Shown: piece by piece, positions 7,002-15,834 of the stretch
Numbering within the stretch: position 1 is the first letter of the stretch
How the letters are laid out: the number at the start of each line of letters is the position of its first letter
Assembly (NCBI GenBank): GCA_910585855.1
Contig: CAJUGZ010000003.1
Coordinates: forward strand, 1-39,607
DNA length: 39,607 bases
Origin: an uncultured Lachnospiraceae bacterium
GTDB lineage: Bacteria > Bacillota_A > Clostridia > Lachnospirales > Lachnospiraceae
Direction: 5' to 3'
Notes under the pieces: model-generated
What the model saw: only the letters and a program-made list of their open reading frames with translations
Told to the model about the DNA's origin: nothing
Database searches by the model: none
Position numbers and translations under genes: made by a program

Positions 7002-7748
7002 CTAATTCTCTTTTGATGGATCAAATTTTGACGGATCAAAAAACGCACACTTTCCATTCACTACATCTGGAGAAAACAATCCTTCCCCACTATATTCTTT
7101 CTTTTTTATACAGGTCACTTCTCCTGCCTTGCATAAAATCATCCGCTCACTCCCATAAAATGTAATCTCAGAAGTACCAACATTCTTAATTTTCAAACCT
7201 TGCAGTCCATCACTCCAATGATAAGGTTTGATTCCAAACAGCTTATCAAAATAGCGAAAATCAACTTCTCTCTTTTTCCAGTCTGTCACAAGATAAGAAT
7301 CTTGAAATGTTCCTACATGAATATCAATAGGAATCTGACGTACCTGACCTTGACTATTTTTTAAATAAGCATAAAAAGCAGAAACTTCTACCATAACCAA
7401 AAGCAATTCATTCTCACTTAAAATTTCCGCTGCTTCCGCCTTTCGCTTTTGTTGAATTTTCTCTTCTAATTTTCTCCAATCAAATGGAAACGTTACAGCA
7501 GGATAGTGTCGTTTCCAAATATCATATGTATTTTTCAACTCATTTAAGTTCATCTCTTCCCACCGCAACTCATAATAAGAACCAGAAAGTGTCACCAAAA
7601 GCACCTGTTCTTTCCTACATACCATTTTTTGAATCTTCGATGTGTGGATATACTTGTTATCCGGCAAACGATCATGCCCAAAAACATAGCCCCAAGCCAA
7701 AATCGCATCTTGATACTCACTAAAACTCCAATGAAGCAGCCGATACAT
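7002..7748 (-). CDS. Unknown protein, 248 residues
   Basis: The frame starts at ATG 7748 behind AGGAGGAAACAG. The protein is rich in aromatic residues (MYRLLHWSFSEYQDAILAWGYVFG) with alternating strand-like segments and no signal or membrane segment. The last residues repeat as FDPSK-FDPSK-EN, from a short tandem duplication in the DNA. The TAG stop is the first triplet of a copy of the dispersed motif, so the present C-terminus may have been set by arrival of that motif. It lies 80 bases before the 155-residue gene and is probably co-transcribed. No family was recognised. Confidence 0.6.
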   Translation of the reverse strand: MYRLLHWSFSEYQDAILAWGYVFGHDRLPDNKYIHTSKIQKMVCRKEQVLLVTLSGSYYELRWEEMNLNELKNTYDIWKRHYPAVTFPFDWRKLEEKIQQKRKAEAAEILSENELLLVMVEVSAFYAYLKNSQGQVRQIPIDIHVGTFQDSYLVTDWKKREVDFRYFDKLFGIKPYHWSDGLQGLKIKNVGTSEITFYGSERMILCKAGEVTCIKKKEYSGEGLFSPDVVNGKCAFFDPSKFDPSKEN

Positions 7749-8215
7749 CTGTTTCCTCCTTCCAAAATCATAAAATCTTGCTAAAAAATCAAAATAGAAA
7801 ATACAATATGATATATTTCGTGGGTTATGTTATAACTCTTATTCAAAAAGGATACAAGCCACTAAAATACACAAATCTAACAAGAATAAACTGGTACTTT
7901 TTTATTCCTATAAGTATCTTGTACGCTTTTTTACATAAACTCTTTCCCAAAATAAAGGAAATAATAAAAACACAAAAGCAACACAAAAACTATCGCATTT
8001 TTAAGAAAATATTAAAAAAACAAACGTTACTTTTTATCAAATATCCTTACTAAAATAATTAGATTAAAAAAGAAACTTTGATCTCTATCATACCCCTATC
8101 CATAAAAATAGAAACAACATTTGCAACAAGTATACTGTTTTTACCTTTTTTTTAAAAGCCAAAAATGATTCCAAAAACCCCAGAAAATAAAGGAAAAATA
8201 GAGGGCTGTTGCAGT

Positions 8216-8263
8216 GCAACAAGATTTGCAACTGATTTTGCCACAGATAATGCCACAATTAAA
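8216..8263. repeat. Four 12-base direct repeats (iteron-like)
   Basis: Four consecutive 12-base units each start with GCMAC: GCAACAAGATTT, GCAACTGATTTT, GCCACAGATAAT and GCCACAATTAAA. The exact 12-base spacing is unusual in this otherwise low-complexity DNA. They could be protein-binding iterons or remnants of a repetitive coding sequence. Confidence 0.5.
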
Positions 8264-9176
8264 AAAAATAAAAAATTCCTGCATCAAGAAATGCCACAAA
8301 AAAGAGAAACTCTGTCAAAAAAGAATCACTACCAATATTTTTATATTCTACACACAAAACCATTCTTCTTTAAAAAATATCGTAAATAAAAACCTGCTTT
8401 ATTTTCACAACAAAAAGGATTTTCTAACAAAAGAAAAATATGATCTTCTTCCTATTCAAACAACAAAACTATCCCATATACCTATCTTCTCAATAGAAAT
8501 ATTTAAAAAATAGCCAAAAGGAACTAAAATATTCCTTTCCTATTCTCATCTATCAAAATAAAATAAATCACACTCAAAAATAATCATGATTCCATCAAAT
8601 CCTATCTTCATCTTAAAAAGTCAAAATTAAATCATCAACAGTTTCATACTCTCTTCGCAAAAATATTTAAAAAATATCACTTAAGAAATTATCTCACACA
8701 AAAATATAAATCTGCAAAAATCATAATAAACTTAGAAAACAAAATACAAGAATACAAGGAATTGATCTCTTCCTTTCAAAAATAACCTCATTTACAACGT
8801 ACATAAATTCAACTCTTTTCATCAAAAAAAGAAATAGATACCCCTATTGAAGCCCTTCATAAATATCAAAAGGAATAAAATCCTATCAACTCAGAAAGAT
8901 ACTTCTCTTTCTTCCAAAAATCTTCTTATTTACCATACCTATTTCAATAAAATCTTCCCTTTTTATCAAGATAGAACATTCAAAAAGAAAGAATTATCAC
9001 ATATAGAAAAATAACCTCTCTCTCACTACCAAATTCAAGGATATAAAAATAAAAGTTATAACTGCAACAGAAACATACATCCTAGCCAAAAATATTCCAA
9101 TTAAAAATAAGAATATTATCAATAAAACTATCATTCTATTTTACAAAATATTTATTCTCAGAACAAAGTCCATTTT

Positions 9177-9418
9177 TATAACAACAAAGTCAGAAAAACA
9201 AATAACAAAATCAAAATTTATTAAAACAAAATTAGAAAATAAAATAACAAAATTAGAATTTATTAAGACAAAATTAAAAAACAGAACAACAAAAAAATTT
9301 CAACTGCAAAATTAGAATATCTTTAAACAAAAACAAAAAATATCACTACAAAAATAAAAAATAGGAAAACAAAATTAGAATATATAAGAACAAAATTTTT
9401 CTATCTGGAAACAAATTC
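9177..9418. repeat. Degenerate A-rich repeats around ACAAAATTAGAAT
   Basis: Variants of ACAAAATTAGAAT recur at roughly 20-30-base spacing, for example near 9227, 9248, 9269 and 9369, with ACAAAATTTTT at 9391. The units are imperfect. Low-complexity drift could explain part of this. Confidence 0.4.
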
Positions 9419-9437
9419 AGTAACGATTCGCATAAAA

Positions 9438-9467
9438 ATAAACTATGTCAAAACAAACATAGTTTAT
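9438..9467. other. Perfect 10-base inverted repeat
   Basis: ATAAACTATG at 9438-9447 and CATAGTTTAT at 9458-9467 form a perfect palindrome around a ten-base loop (TCAAAACAAA). There is no T-run on either side strong enough to call a terminator, so an operator or a structured site is possible. Confidence 0.45.
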
Positions 9468-10194
9468 CTTATCACAAAATCAGTTTCATAAAAGAATTCT
9501 TCTTGCCTATAAAATTATCACATCATTTCTCCTTTTTTTCAAAAATAATACCATACTTCTCTTTCTTATCACTATCATCTGCTTTTGAAAACTTAATTTA
9601 TTCTTATCTTACCTGCATCTTATCTATTCACAAATCCAAATCAACTATCAAAAAATTTCTAATAAAGATACCCCTAATTATTCTGATTCTTCTTAATATT
9701 CATTGATATAAAAATACATCTATCTCACTTAAATCATAAACTCCAAATACAAATTATCTAAAAGGATACCCCTATTATTTTGTATCCATACTTCCACCTT
9801 CTCAAAACTATCTTCTATAAATTTGCAAAAGATACCCCTATTATCTGATGCAATATCTCAGATATAACTATCCGAAATATGACAAACAATCCCTTTAAAA
9901 ATACCCTTTATTAAAACAACTACTGTTTATAAAATAGAAGATTGCTACTTAATCTAACAAACAACAAGTACTTCTATCATCATCTATGCTCACAAACAGA
10001 TTTTATTTGGATCAACTCTCTCTTCCTAAAACAATAACCTGTTTCTATCATCTACTTCTATTATCTATCTATCATAGTATCATCTATCAATATTAACATC
10101 TCTATAAAAACTGTTCTATCTTAATACTTATGGATATAACTTTCTATCTTCTCTCTTCTCTTTGCTCACTCTTTTACAACTACCATACAGAAAA

Positions 10195-10230
10195 AGAGAA
10201 TGGAACACCTCCTTCTCCATCCCATTCTCT
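10195..10230 (-). terminator. Terminator-like hairpin
   Basis: AGAGAATGG at 10195-10203 pairs with CCATTCTCT at 10222-10230, with TTTTTC following on the minus strand. The loop is 18 bases. It is about 260 bases after the MerR-like gene and could end its transcript. Confidence 0.5.
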
Positions 10231-10486
10231 CATTCCCTTTTACCCGTAGATTACTATCCGTCATCTTCGTCTTTTACTGAAAGTACTAAAAATTTCTTAC
10301 TATATCTCTATATCTTACATTTTATATTATCTATCTGAAACGTTCTTTCTATTTTTTTCTTTCCGTTATTTTCCTTCTTCTCTATCCTCTGAGGAAAAAC
10401 TTCATTCTTCTCCTATCTAGGAAAAATAACACTTTTACTCACACAATTTCTTCTAAAACTTCCAATTATATATGATTTCTTCTCCC

Positions 10487-10669
10487 TTATTTCATCCTTT
10501 CTTTTATAAATGTTTCAATCTGCTCGTTACTATATAACCTATGCCCACCTATTGTCTTGCGTTCAGGAATTAATATCCCTCGTCTTTCCCAATCTATAAG
10601 TGCAATCTTAGAAACCCCTATCCTTCTAGCAGCTTCCCCCGATCGAAAAAGCATCTTCGTATCCGACAT
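10487..10669 (-). CDS. MerR-type helix-turn-helix DNA-binding protein (excisionase-like)
   Basis: I start at ATG 10669, which is preceded by AGGAG with an eight-base gap; an ATG six codons upstream lacks such a site. The 60-residue product is a single winged helix-turn-helix: MLFRSGEAARRIGVSKIALIDWERRGILIPERKTIGGHRLYSNEQIETFIKE. This has the MerR/excisionase layout (helix-turn-helix, R-R-G-x-L-x-P wing, G-G-H-R-L-Y). Stand-alone domains of this size are typical of excisionases and of small regulators on mobile elements. It has no effector domain. It lies alone between gene-free stretches; two copies or near-copies of the dispersed motif are upstream. Confidence 0.8.
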   Translation of the reverse strand: MSDTKMLFRSGEAARRIGVSKIALIDWERRGILIPERKTIGGHRLYSNEQIETFIKERMK

Positions 10670-11230
10670 ACTACCAACTCCTCTCATTTTTAAAATAATT
10701 ATTCATTAGTATAAATAGTTATTATTACAAAAAAACTTTACAGAGATTGGAGGAATAGAAAAAAAGCAAAGAACTGCAAAAGTAAAAAATACCTTTCATA
10801 CCCCTTATCAAAGAAAAACATTCTCTCTTCCGAGCGGCTACAAGAACTACATTTATTACAGGAAAGCCGTAATTTGACCAAATTCGCCCAAAAACCAATG
10901 ATTGGCATATTTGACCACTAAAAAGATAAAACGCCAAATTAAGCCAAATAGGAAAGCATCATGACTATGCTAAATAGATACCCCTAATTAGAATACTAAG
11001 AATATAAATTTTCAAAAAAAATAAAATTTTTTATACTATTGCAAAAATTAAATCATACATATATACAACAAAATAATTACATTCTTTCTCATTATAAAAA
11101 TCTCCTTATAAAAAGGAATACCCCATATAGGATATTCCTTTTCTATACTTGTTATTAAAATGCTTGACCTACCACAAATGATAAAATCTTATCTAAAATC
11201 TTTGATATTCACATGAATTTCATAGCTTTT
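10670..11230. other. Intergenic region with repeated TTTGGC/TTTGACC elements
   Basis: No gene is supported: the longest frame here lacks a ribosome site. Between about 10870 and 10955 the minus strand has two ATTTGGC units ten bases apart, then CCAATCATTGG and two TTTGGTC/GGTCAAA elements. This clustering looks like a binding region, perhaps for the MerR-like protein. A copy of the dispersed motif lies at 10976-10989, and the terminator of the next gene at 11111-11142. Confidence 0.4.
11111..11142 (-). terminator. Intrinsic terminator of the choline-binding peptidase gene
   Basis: AAAAGGAATA at 11111-11120 pairs perfectly with TATTCCTTTT at 11133-11142 around a 12-base loop, and T-rich sequence follows on the minus strand. 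It lies about 90 bases after the stop. Confidence 0.7.
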
Positions 11231-13012
11231 CTATGACTCTTGATACCTTGTGATAATATAATCTGCATCCATCAGTTGTTCATGGGTAATACTTCTTCCC
11301 CAATGAATCGAACGATTGTAATTTCCTTCTGCCACAGTTACTCCCTCTTCATCTACCGTAAGAACAATAACCGAATGACCATCATTATCGATACGAATAA
11401 TATCACCTACTTTAATCGTAGAGGGATCATATTGAGTATACTTTCTTGCTGGCAAATCTCCAAAAGCAGCATCACTGAGTAAAAAAGCAAAACCAGCACA
11501 TCCATGACCTCCTGAATAGATCCCTCCATTCCAAGAATAAGAATTGTCATTCGTCCATTCCATCCCTTCTGGATATTCTGACTGCATATTCATTATAGCT
11601 TTGTATACCTCTAATTCACTAAGTTCCGTTTCTGTTGTCGTTTCTTCCAACTTTGTCGTTGTTTCCTCTTCTGTTGTTGATTCTTCTTCTGATTTTGTCG
11701 TTGTTTCTTCTTCTGCTGTTGATTCTTCTTCCGGCTTTGTGGTTATTTCCTCTTTTATCTTAGATAAATATGCCTCATAAGCAGCATCGATACTTCTGTA
11801 TGTATCTTCATACTTTAATGAAACCTCCGTAAACTCACCAAAACTATTGATATAATTATCATACTCCTCTTTTGATACTTTAGTTCCGTTAATCCAATAT
11901 GAATCTCCCAATTCTGTCATTCCTATGTATTCAAACTCACCTTTATCATTAATTTTATTAAAAATCCTATATCTGCCATCATCAGAAAGATAATTACACA
12001 AAACATTTCCACCTTTTACATAATAAAGAGGGGTTCGCATATCGTCGCCAGGCATAAGCCCGCTAACATGATTTTCTGCCTCTTCACTATATGTTAAAAT
12101 ACCAACTCCGATACCAATACTGTTGTCTTTTGCATAAGGTCTACGAACACATTCTGGAATATCATCATCATTTAAATCTATAAAAATATAATTTTGTTCA
12201 CCAACATTAACAAAATCATACCAAATAAAAGCCTTATATGCCTCCACTACTTCTTCCAAACTTGGCTTTTTTGATTCTTCTTCTGTAGTTGACTCTTCTT
12301 CTTGGCTTGTAGTTAGTTCTTCTCTATCTGTAGTGGATTCTTCCTCTTGGCTTGTAGTTGGTTCTTCTCTATCTGTAGTGGATTCTTCCTCTTGGCTTGT
12401 AGTTGGCTCTTCTCTATCTGTAGTGGATTCTTCCTCTTGGCTTGTAGTCGGCTCTTCTCTATCTGTAGTGGATTCTTCCTCTTGACTCTCAGTTGGTTCT
12501 TCATATGTATCAGAATCTTCATCTTCATCAGAATCCTCATATCTATCATAGTTATCTAAAAAGAAACTAGAATCAATCCACACTCCATTTGCATCTACCA
12601 TGTAACCATCCGGTGTTCTTGCATTGATAAAACAAGCCCCATCTGCAGCAAGATAATACCACTTTCCATTTTCTTTTATCCAACCTGTCTGCATTGCCCC
12701 TGAACGATCTAAGTAATACCACTTTTCATTCTCTTTTACCCAGCCTGTTCGCATCGCTCCTGAATTATCTAAATAATACCATATTCCATTCTCTTGAAAC
12801 CACCCAGTTCGCATATAACCTTGATTATCAAAAGCATACCATTTCCCATTTATCTGTTTCCATGCATTTGATACATACGTTCCATCTGTATTCTCAAACC
12901 ACCAGCCTTTTCCATCTTGTTTCCAACTAGTTGCACTTGTTGTCACCACAGAAGCCATCGTCATGGCGGTCGCTGCTATGCAAGCAGTCATTATTCTAAG
13001 ATATTTTCTCAT
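11231..13012 (-). CDS. Exported cell-wall-binding protein with C-terminal cysteine peptidase-like domain
   Basis: The 593-residue protein starts behind GAGGACGAT and has a signal peptide (residues 1-28, ending ASVVTTSATS). Residues 30-145 are five or six choline/glucan-binding repeats of the W-K-x-N-G-K-W-Y-Y-L type. Residues 171-245 are five 15-residue repeats (EEPTTSQEEESTTDR). A middle domain (about 248-415) contains FIDLNDDDIPECVRR, similar to calcium-binding loops. A second T/E-rich linker follows, then a C-terminal domain with GGHGCAGFAF, GHSVIVL and EGNYN. Cys505, His546 and Asn564 fit a papain-like NlpC/CHAP-type peptidase or amidase. It probably acts on cell-wall peptides outside the cell. 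A shortened paralog lies directly upstream. Confidence 0.8.
   Translation of the reverse strand: MRKYLRIMTACIAATAMTMASVVTTSATSWKQDGKGWWFENTDGTYVSNAWKQINGKWYAFDNQGYMRTGWFQENGIWYYLDNSGAMRTGWVKENEKWYYLDRSGAMQTGWIKENGKWYYLAADGACFINARTPDGYMVDANGVWIDSSFFLDNYDRYEDSDEDEDSDTYEEPTESQEEESTTDREEPTTSQEEESTTDREEPTTSQEEESTTDREEPTTSQEEESTTDREELTTSQEEESTTEEESKKPSLEEVVEAYKAFIWYDFVNVGEQNYIFIDLNDDDIPECVRRPYAKDNSIGIGVGILTYSEEAENHVSGLMPGDDMRTPLYYVKGGNVLCNYLSDDGRYRIFNKINDKGEFEYIGMTELGDSYWINGTKVSKEEYDNYINSFGEFTEVSLKYEDTYRSIDAAYEAYLSKIKEEITTKPEEESTAEEETTTKSEEESTTEEETTTKLEETTTETELSELEVYKAIMNMQSEYPEGMEWTNDNSYSWNGGIYSGGHGCAGFAFLLSDAAFGDLPARKYTQYDPSTIKVGDIIRIDNDGHSVIVLTVDEEGVTVAEGNYNRSIHWGRSITHEQLMDADYIITRYQES
12278..12502. 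repeat. Five 45-base tandem repeats inside the peptidase gene
   Basis: Five nearly identical 45-base units encode EEPTTSQEEESTTDR. The units are so similar at the DNA level that slippage could change their number. The T/E/S-rich product is a flexible linker between wall-binding repeats and the rest of the protein. Confidence 0.85.
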
Positions 13013-13026
13013 ATCGTCCTCTTTCT

Positions 13027-13040
13027 GCAGATCCCTCTGC
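13027..13040 (-). promoter_or_regulatory. Leader hairpin shared with the upstream paralog
   Basis: GCAGAGGGATCTGC (minus strand) forms a five-pair stem with a GGGA loop just upstream of the ribosome site. The same hairpin occurs at 14076-14089 before the paralog, and about 130 bases further upstream are also similar between the two, including TTGTGGTGAAA and TTATTGTATCATAC. The shared leader suggests joint control. Confidence 0.55.
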
Positions 13041-13158
13041 TCTATTCCTAATCTATCGCATATTTGTATTCTATCATTGACTATATGTATGATACAATAA
13101 CTCTACACTTTCACCACAAATGAAATAAATAGATAATCTTCCGTATTTTCATTTTCTC

Positions 13159-14061
13159 CTATTTTATCTTGGATAAATATGCTTCATAAGCAGCATCCAT
13201 ACTTCTATATGTATCCTCATACTTCAATGAAATCTCTGTAAATTCACCAAAACTATTGCTATATTCCATAAATTCAAATTTACCTTTATCATTGATTTTA
13301 AAACACACTCTCTCTCCGCCATCCCGACCACCAAGATAACTATAAAAAGCATTTCCACCTTCTACATAATAAAAAGGTATGCATATATCTTCAAAAAGCA
13401 TATTACAATTTTGGTTGCCATAATAATCTGCTCCCTCACTATATGTTAAAATACCAACTCCAATACCAGATTCGTTGGATTTCCCATAATGTCTACGAAT
13501 ACATTCTGGAATACCATCATTATTTAAATCTATAAATAAATAATTATCAACACCATCACCCATACCAAAATCATACCAAATAAAAGCCTTATATGCTTCC
13601 ACTACTTCTTCCAAACTTGGCTTTTTTGATTCTTCCTCTTGACTTGCATTTAACTCTTCTCTATCATAGTTATCTTTAGAATCAATCCATGCTCCATTTA
13701 CGTCTACCATATAACCATCTGGTGTTTTTGTATTGATAAAGCAAGCTCCATCTGTTCCCATATAATACCACTTTTCATTCTCTTTTATCCAGCCTGTCTG
13801 CATCGCTCCTAAATGATCTAAATAATACCATGTTCCATTCTCTTGAAACCATCCGGTTCTCATATACCCCTGACTATCAAAGGAATACCATATCCCATTT
13901 ACCTGTTTCCATGTATTTGATACATACGTTCCATCTGTATTCTCAAACCACCAGCCTTTTCCATCTTGTTTCCAGCCAGTTGCATTCACAGTTACTCCTG
14001 AAGCCATTGTCATAGCAATTGCTGTCACAAAAGCCGTTATCTTTCTAACATAGTTTCTCAT
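13159..14061 (-). CDS. Exported choline-binding-repeat protein without peptidase domain
   Basis: I start at ATG 14061, behind GAGGATAAG, because the signal peptide begins there (MRNYVRKITAFVTAIAMTMA). The 300-residue protein copies the first two-thirds of its downstream neighbour: wall-binding repeats (one fewer), then the middle domain with DLNNDGIPECIRR. It stops at YLSKIK, exactly where the neighbour continues into its T/E linker and peptidase domain. The 15-residue repeat tract is reduced to about one unit. It is therefore either a truncated duplicate or a binding-only partner. The intact signal, ribosome site and conserved leader suggest it is expressed. No binding ligand can be assigned. 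Confidence 0.75.
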   Translation of the reverse strand: MRNYVRKITAFVTAIAMTMASGVTVNATGWKQDGKGWWFENTDGTYVSNTWKQVNGIWYSFDSQGYMRTGWFQENGTWYYLDHLGAMQTGWIKENEKWYYMGTDGACFINTKTPDGYMVDVNGAWIDSKDNYDREELNASQEEESKKPSLEEVVEAYKAFIWYDFGMGDGVDNYLFIDLNNDGIPECIRRHYGKSNESGIGVGILTYSEGADYYGNQNCNMLFEDICIPFYYVEGGNAFYSYLGGRDGGERVCFKINDKGKFEFMEYSNSFGEFTEISLKYEDTYRSMDAAYEAYLSKIK

Positions 14062-14075
14062 CTTATCCTCTTTCT

Positions 14076-14089
14076 GCAGATCCCTCTGC
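14076..14089 (-). promoter_or_regulatory. Leader hairpin of the second paralog
   Basis: This is the same GCAGA-GGGA-TCTGC stem-loop as at 13027-13040, immediately before the ribosome site of the paralog. Its conservation beside more diverged surroundings supports a role in expression. Confidence 0.5.
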
Positions 14090-14288
14090 TCTTTTTTCTT
14101 AATCTGCCGTATATTGTATCTTACCATTCTCTCCGACTGTATGATACAATAATTCTGCGATTTCACCACAAATGGAATAAATAGATAATCTTTTTTATCC
14201 TTTACAAATAAATAAAAAGTGATAGATTCCTCTTTTCTCTAACACCACTTCCCTTCTTCTTACTTTTTTATCCGGTCAAATCAAAAGA

Positions 14289-14455
14289 AAAAGAACTGCT
14301 TTCTTTGCATAGCAAATCAATCGCAGTTCTTTTCAACTCCGATTTCCCACTTAGAATACCCAGTGACAGTAGGATACGGTCACTGCCACATAGGTACTCA
14401 GGTGAGAAACCAAGAACGAGGCGTAAGTATGACTTTCCACACTTTACACCTCGTT
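14289..14455 (-). ncRNA. Candidate structured RNA ending in an intrinsic terminator
   Basis: No coding frame is supported here, yet the DNA contains three successive hairpins. AACGAGG 14415-14421 pairs with CCTCGTT 14449-14455, with GTAAG/CTTTAC pairing inside. CAGTGAC 14361-14367 pairs with GTCACTG 14379-14385. AAAAGAACTGC 14289-14299 pairs with GCAGTTCTTTT 14323-14333 and encloses a further TTTGC/GCAAA stem. Read on the minus strand, the last hairpin is followed by TTTTTCTTTT, a good terminator. The DUF262 gene ends some 400 bases upstream, so a separate transcript is more likely than a 3' tail. I could not match it to a known RNA family. Confidence 0.5.
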
Positions 14456-14505
14456 AACTTTATCTTAAGGCTAATACATTATCTGCAAAATAACACAAAA
14501 AAGCA

Positions 14506-14534
14506 TTGTAAATTTCCTTCTTTTCCGTTATAAT
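14506..14534 (+). promoter_or_regulatory. Strong promoter reading rightwards into the hairpin locus
   Basis: TTGTAA at 14506-14511 and a perfect TATAAT at 14529-14534 are exactly 17 bases apart. No gene follows on the plus strand, only the structured sequence at 14541-14632, so the promoter probably drives a small RNA. Confidence 0.65.
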
Positions 14535-14540
14535 AAATAG

Positions 14541-14632
14541 TGTGTATCGCAGACTTGTTCTGTATTTGTGTGGTAGACTGATTACCATCCTTGCCACAAG
14601 AGGCGGCAACCTCTTGTGGTGGTACACCTTTT
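14541..14632 (+). ncRNA. Candidate small RNA with alternative hairpins
   Basis: CCACAAGAGG 14594-14603 and CCTCTTGTGG 14610-14619 form a perfect ten-pair stem with a CGGCAA loop. TACCA 14583-14587 can pair either with TGGTA 14571-14575 or with TGGTA 14620-14624, so two mutually exclusive folds are possible. A small GGTG/CACC hairpin at 14618-14628 followed by TTTT could end the transcript. The promoter above gives a start near 14541. The transcript runs divergently from the candidate RNA at 14289-14455. No coding frame with a ribosome site is present. Confidence 0.5.
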
Positions 14633-14736
14633 ACGTCCTTGAATTCTCAAAATCTATTATACCATATTTCTGCCAATAATCAAGTATCAAATTAATTCTT
14701 TTCCCTTTCCGACTCACTCTTCCTTTATTACTCCTA

Positions 14737-15834
14737 TCAACTTAATATATCACTCTCCTCCTCAGAAGAATCTTCTATCCTTTTCTCAACATCCTCCTGA
14801 CTCGTTTCCTGTTCCTTCGAACTCTCAGAAAACTTAGAAAAGAGATACCCCGATAACTCTCTTAACCGAGTATCAACATTTCCCAATTTCACATTTCCAC
14901 TCCCTGATGCTTCCTGATATGCTTTTGTACAATCCCTTTGAAAAAAATCTATCACACAGGAGCGATAGAACTCAACAGGGATTCCTTTCTGAACAGCCTC
15001 AAAACCCACATATATAACAATCGGAGCATTATTCTTCCGTAAAAATTTATATTCCTCCAACCCAAAGGCTTTATCCAAATATGAAACCAGCAACTCTAAT
15101 GTTTTTCTTTTTTCATCCGAATACTTCTTTCTTATTTCTTCTGCAAATCGTACACATTCTGCCGCACTCACAGATGTTTTTATTTTAAAGTTATGATAAT
15201 ACCGATCTTCTAACAACATCACTGCAGTCAATAAAATCAAAAAATCATCTTCTTTCCGCACCTGCGATAACATCAGATTTAAGGACTTTTGAAAAAAATC
15301 ATGAGAAACAAGGGATTGAAAGAAAGCAGCAAGAAATACCCCTAATTTCGGTCTGGCTAACTGCACCTTCGATAAAGGAGTACCAGAATTTAATCTGGTA
15401 AAGGTTTCCTCTATCTCTTCTGGTGTACAATCTTCTAACTGATAACTGGTAAAGCGATACCCCAAAATGGTCGCCTTTACTTCTTCCTCCAATTCAGAAA
15501 ATTTTTTCAGTGCAATCGAATACTTGACATCATCAATCACCACATCCGGCGTTTTAGAGTGCAGATAAAATTCATCATGACAAAAACGAAATACTGTACT
15601 AATCCGCTGCAAACCATCCAAAACAAAAAGAATACTCTCTCCATTTTTTTGTTCTTTCCCAAAATACAGATTCGGAATAATATAGTCTGATAACATCGAA
15701 TGAATCAGCAAACTCTGCTGTAAAAGATTCCATTGTTCTGTCGCACGTTGAACTGGAGTCTGTAACTCTAAACTGCCACTCTTATAATACTTGAGTAAAG
15801 TTTTTACACCAACTGGTAAAGAACTTTTCTTCAT
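14737..15834 (-). CDS. DUF262 (GmrS/ParB-like) family protein
   Basis: The 365-residue protein has the DUF262 signature: LELQTPVQRATEQW (Q29-R30), LLIHSMLSDYIIPNLYF, then FVLDGLQRISTVFRF with the D-G-x-Q-R motif at 73-77. DUF262 is the nucleotide-binding half of GmrSD-type modification-dependent nucleases and of several phage-defence systems; the HNH-containing DUF1524 half is absent here, and the C-terminus is an acidic tail (VEKRIEDSSEEESDILS). It overlaps the unknown gene upstream by four bases (ATGA), so the two are translated together. A separate HNH frame lies further upstream. It may use NTP binding or hydrolysis; its target is unknown. Confidence 0.75.
   Translation of the reverse strand: MKKSSLPVGVKTLLKYYKSGSLELQTPVQRATEQWNLLQQSLLIHSMLSDYIIPNLYFGKEQKNGESILFVLDGLQRISTVFRFCHDEFYLHSKTPDVVIDDVKYSIALKKFSELEEEVKATILGYRFTSYQLEDCTPEEIEETFTRLNSGTPLSKVQLARPKLGVFLAAFFQSLVSHDFFQKSLNLMLSQVRKEDDFLILLTAVMLLEDRYYHNFKIKTSVSAAECVRFAEEIRKKYSDEKRKTLELLVSYLDKAFGLEEYKFLRKNNAPIVIYVGFEAVQKGIPVEFYRSCVIDFFQRDCTKAYQEASGSGNVKLGNVDTRLRELSGYLFSKFSESSKEQETSQEDVEKRIEDSSEEESDILS

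Larger units (their letters stand above)
7749..10486. other. 2.7-kb AT-rich stretch without convincing genes
   Basis: The region is very AT-rich. Its few longer open frames (for example at 7778-8053, 8165-8389 and 9503-9706) lack ribosome sites and have low-complexity K/N/I/F-rich translations, so I do not call them genes. It holds five or more copies of the dispersed TAGGGGTATC motif, four 12-base direct repeats at 8216-8263, an A-rich degenerate repeat tract at about 9177-9418, a perfect palindrome at 9438-9467 and a terminator-like hairpin at 10195-10230. It could be decayed genes, a replication or partition region, or non-coding DNA of an element. Confidence 0.6.

Noticed and set aside
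7778..8513. Open frames of 74-99 codons in the AT-rich stretch
   Set aside because: They lack ribosome sites, overlap each other in different frames, and have low-complexity translations rich in K, N, I and F.
9503..9706. Open frame of 67 codons
   Set aside because: No ribosome site; its end crosses a dispersed motif copy and the translation is low-complexity.
10725..10937. Open frame of 70 codons on the minus strand upstream of the MerR-like gene
   Set aside because: No convincing ribosome site and a cysteine- and phenylalanine-rich tail; the DNA is better explained as repeated TTTGGC/GGTCAAA elements.
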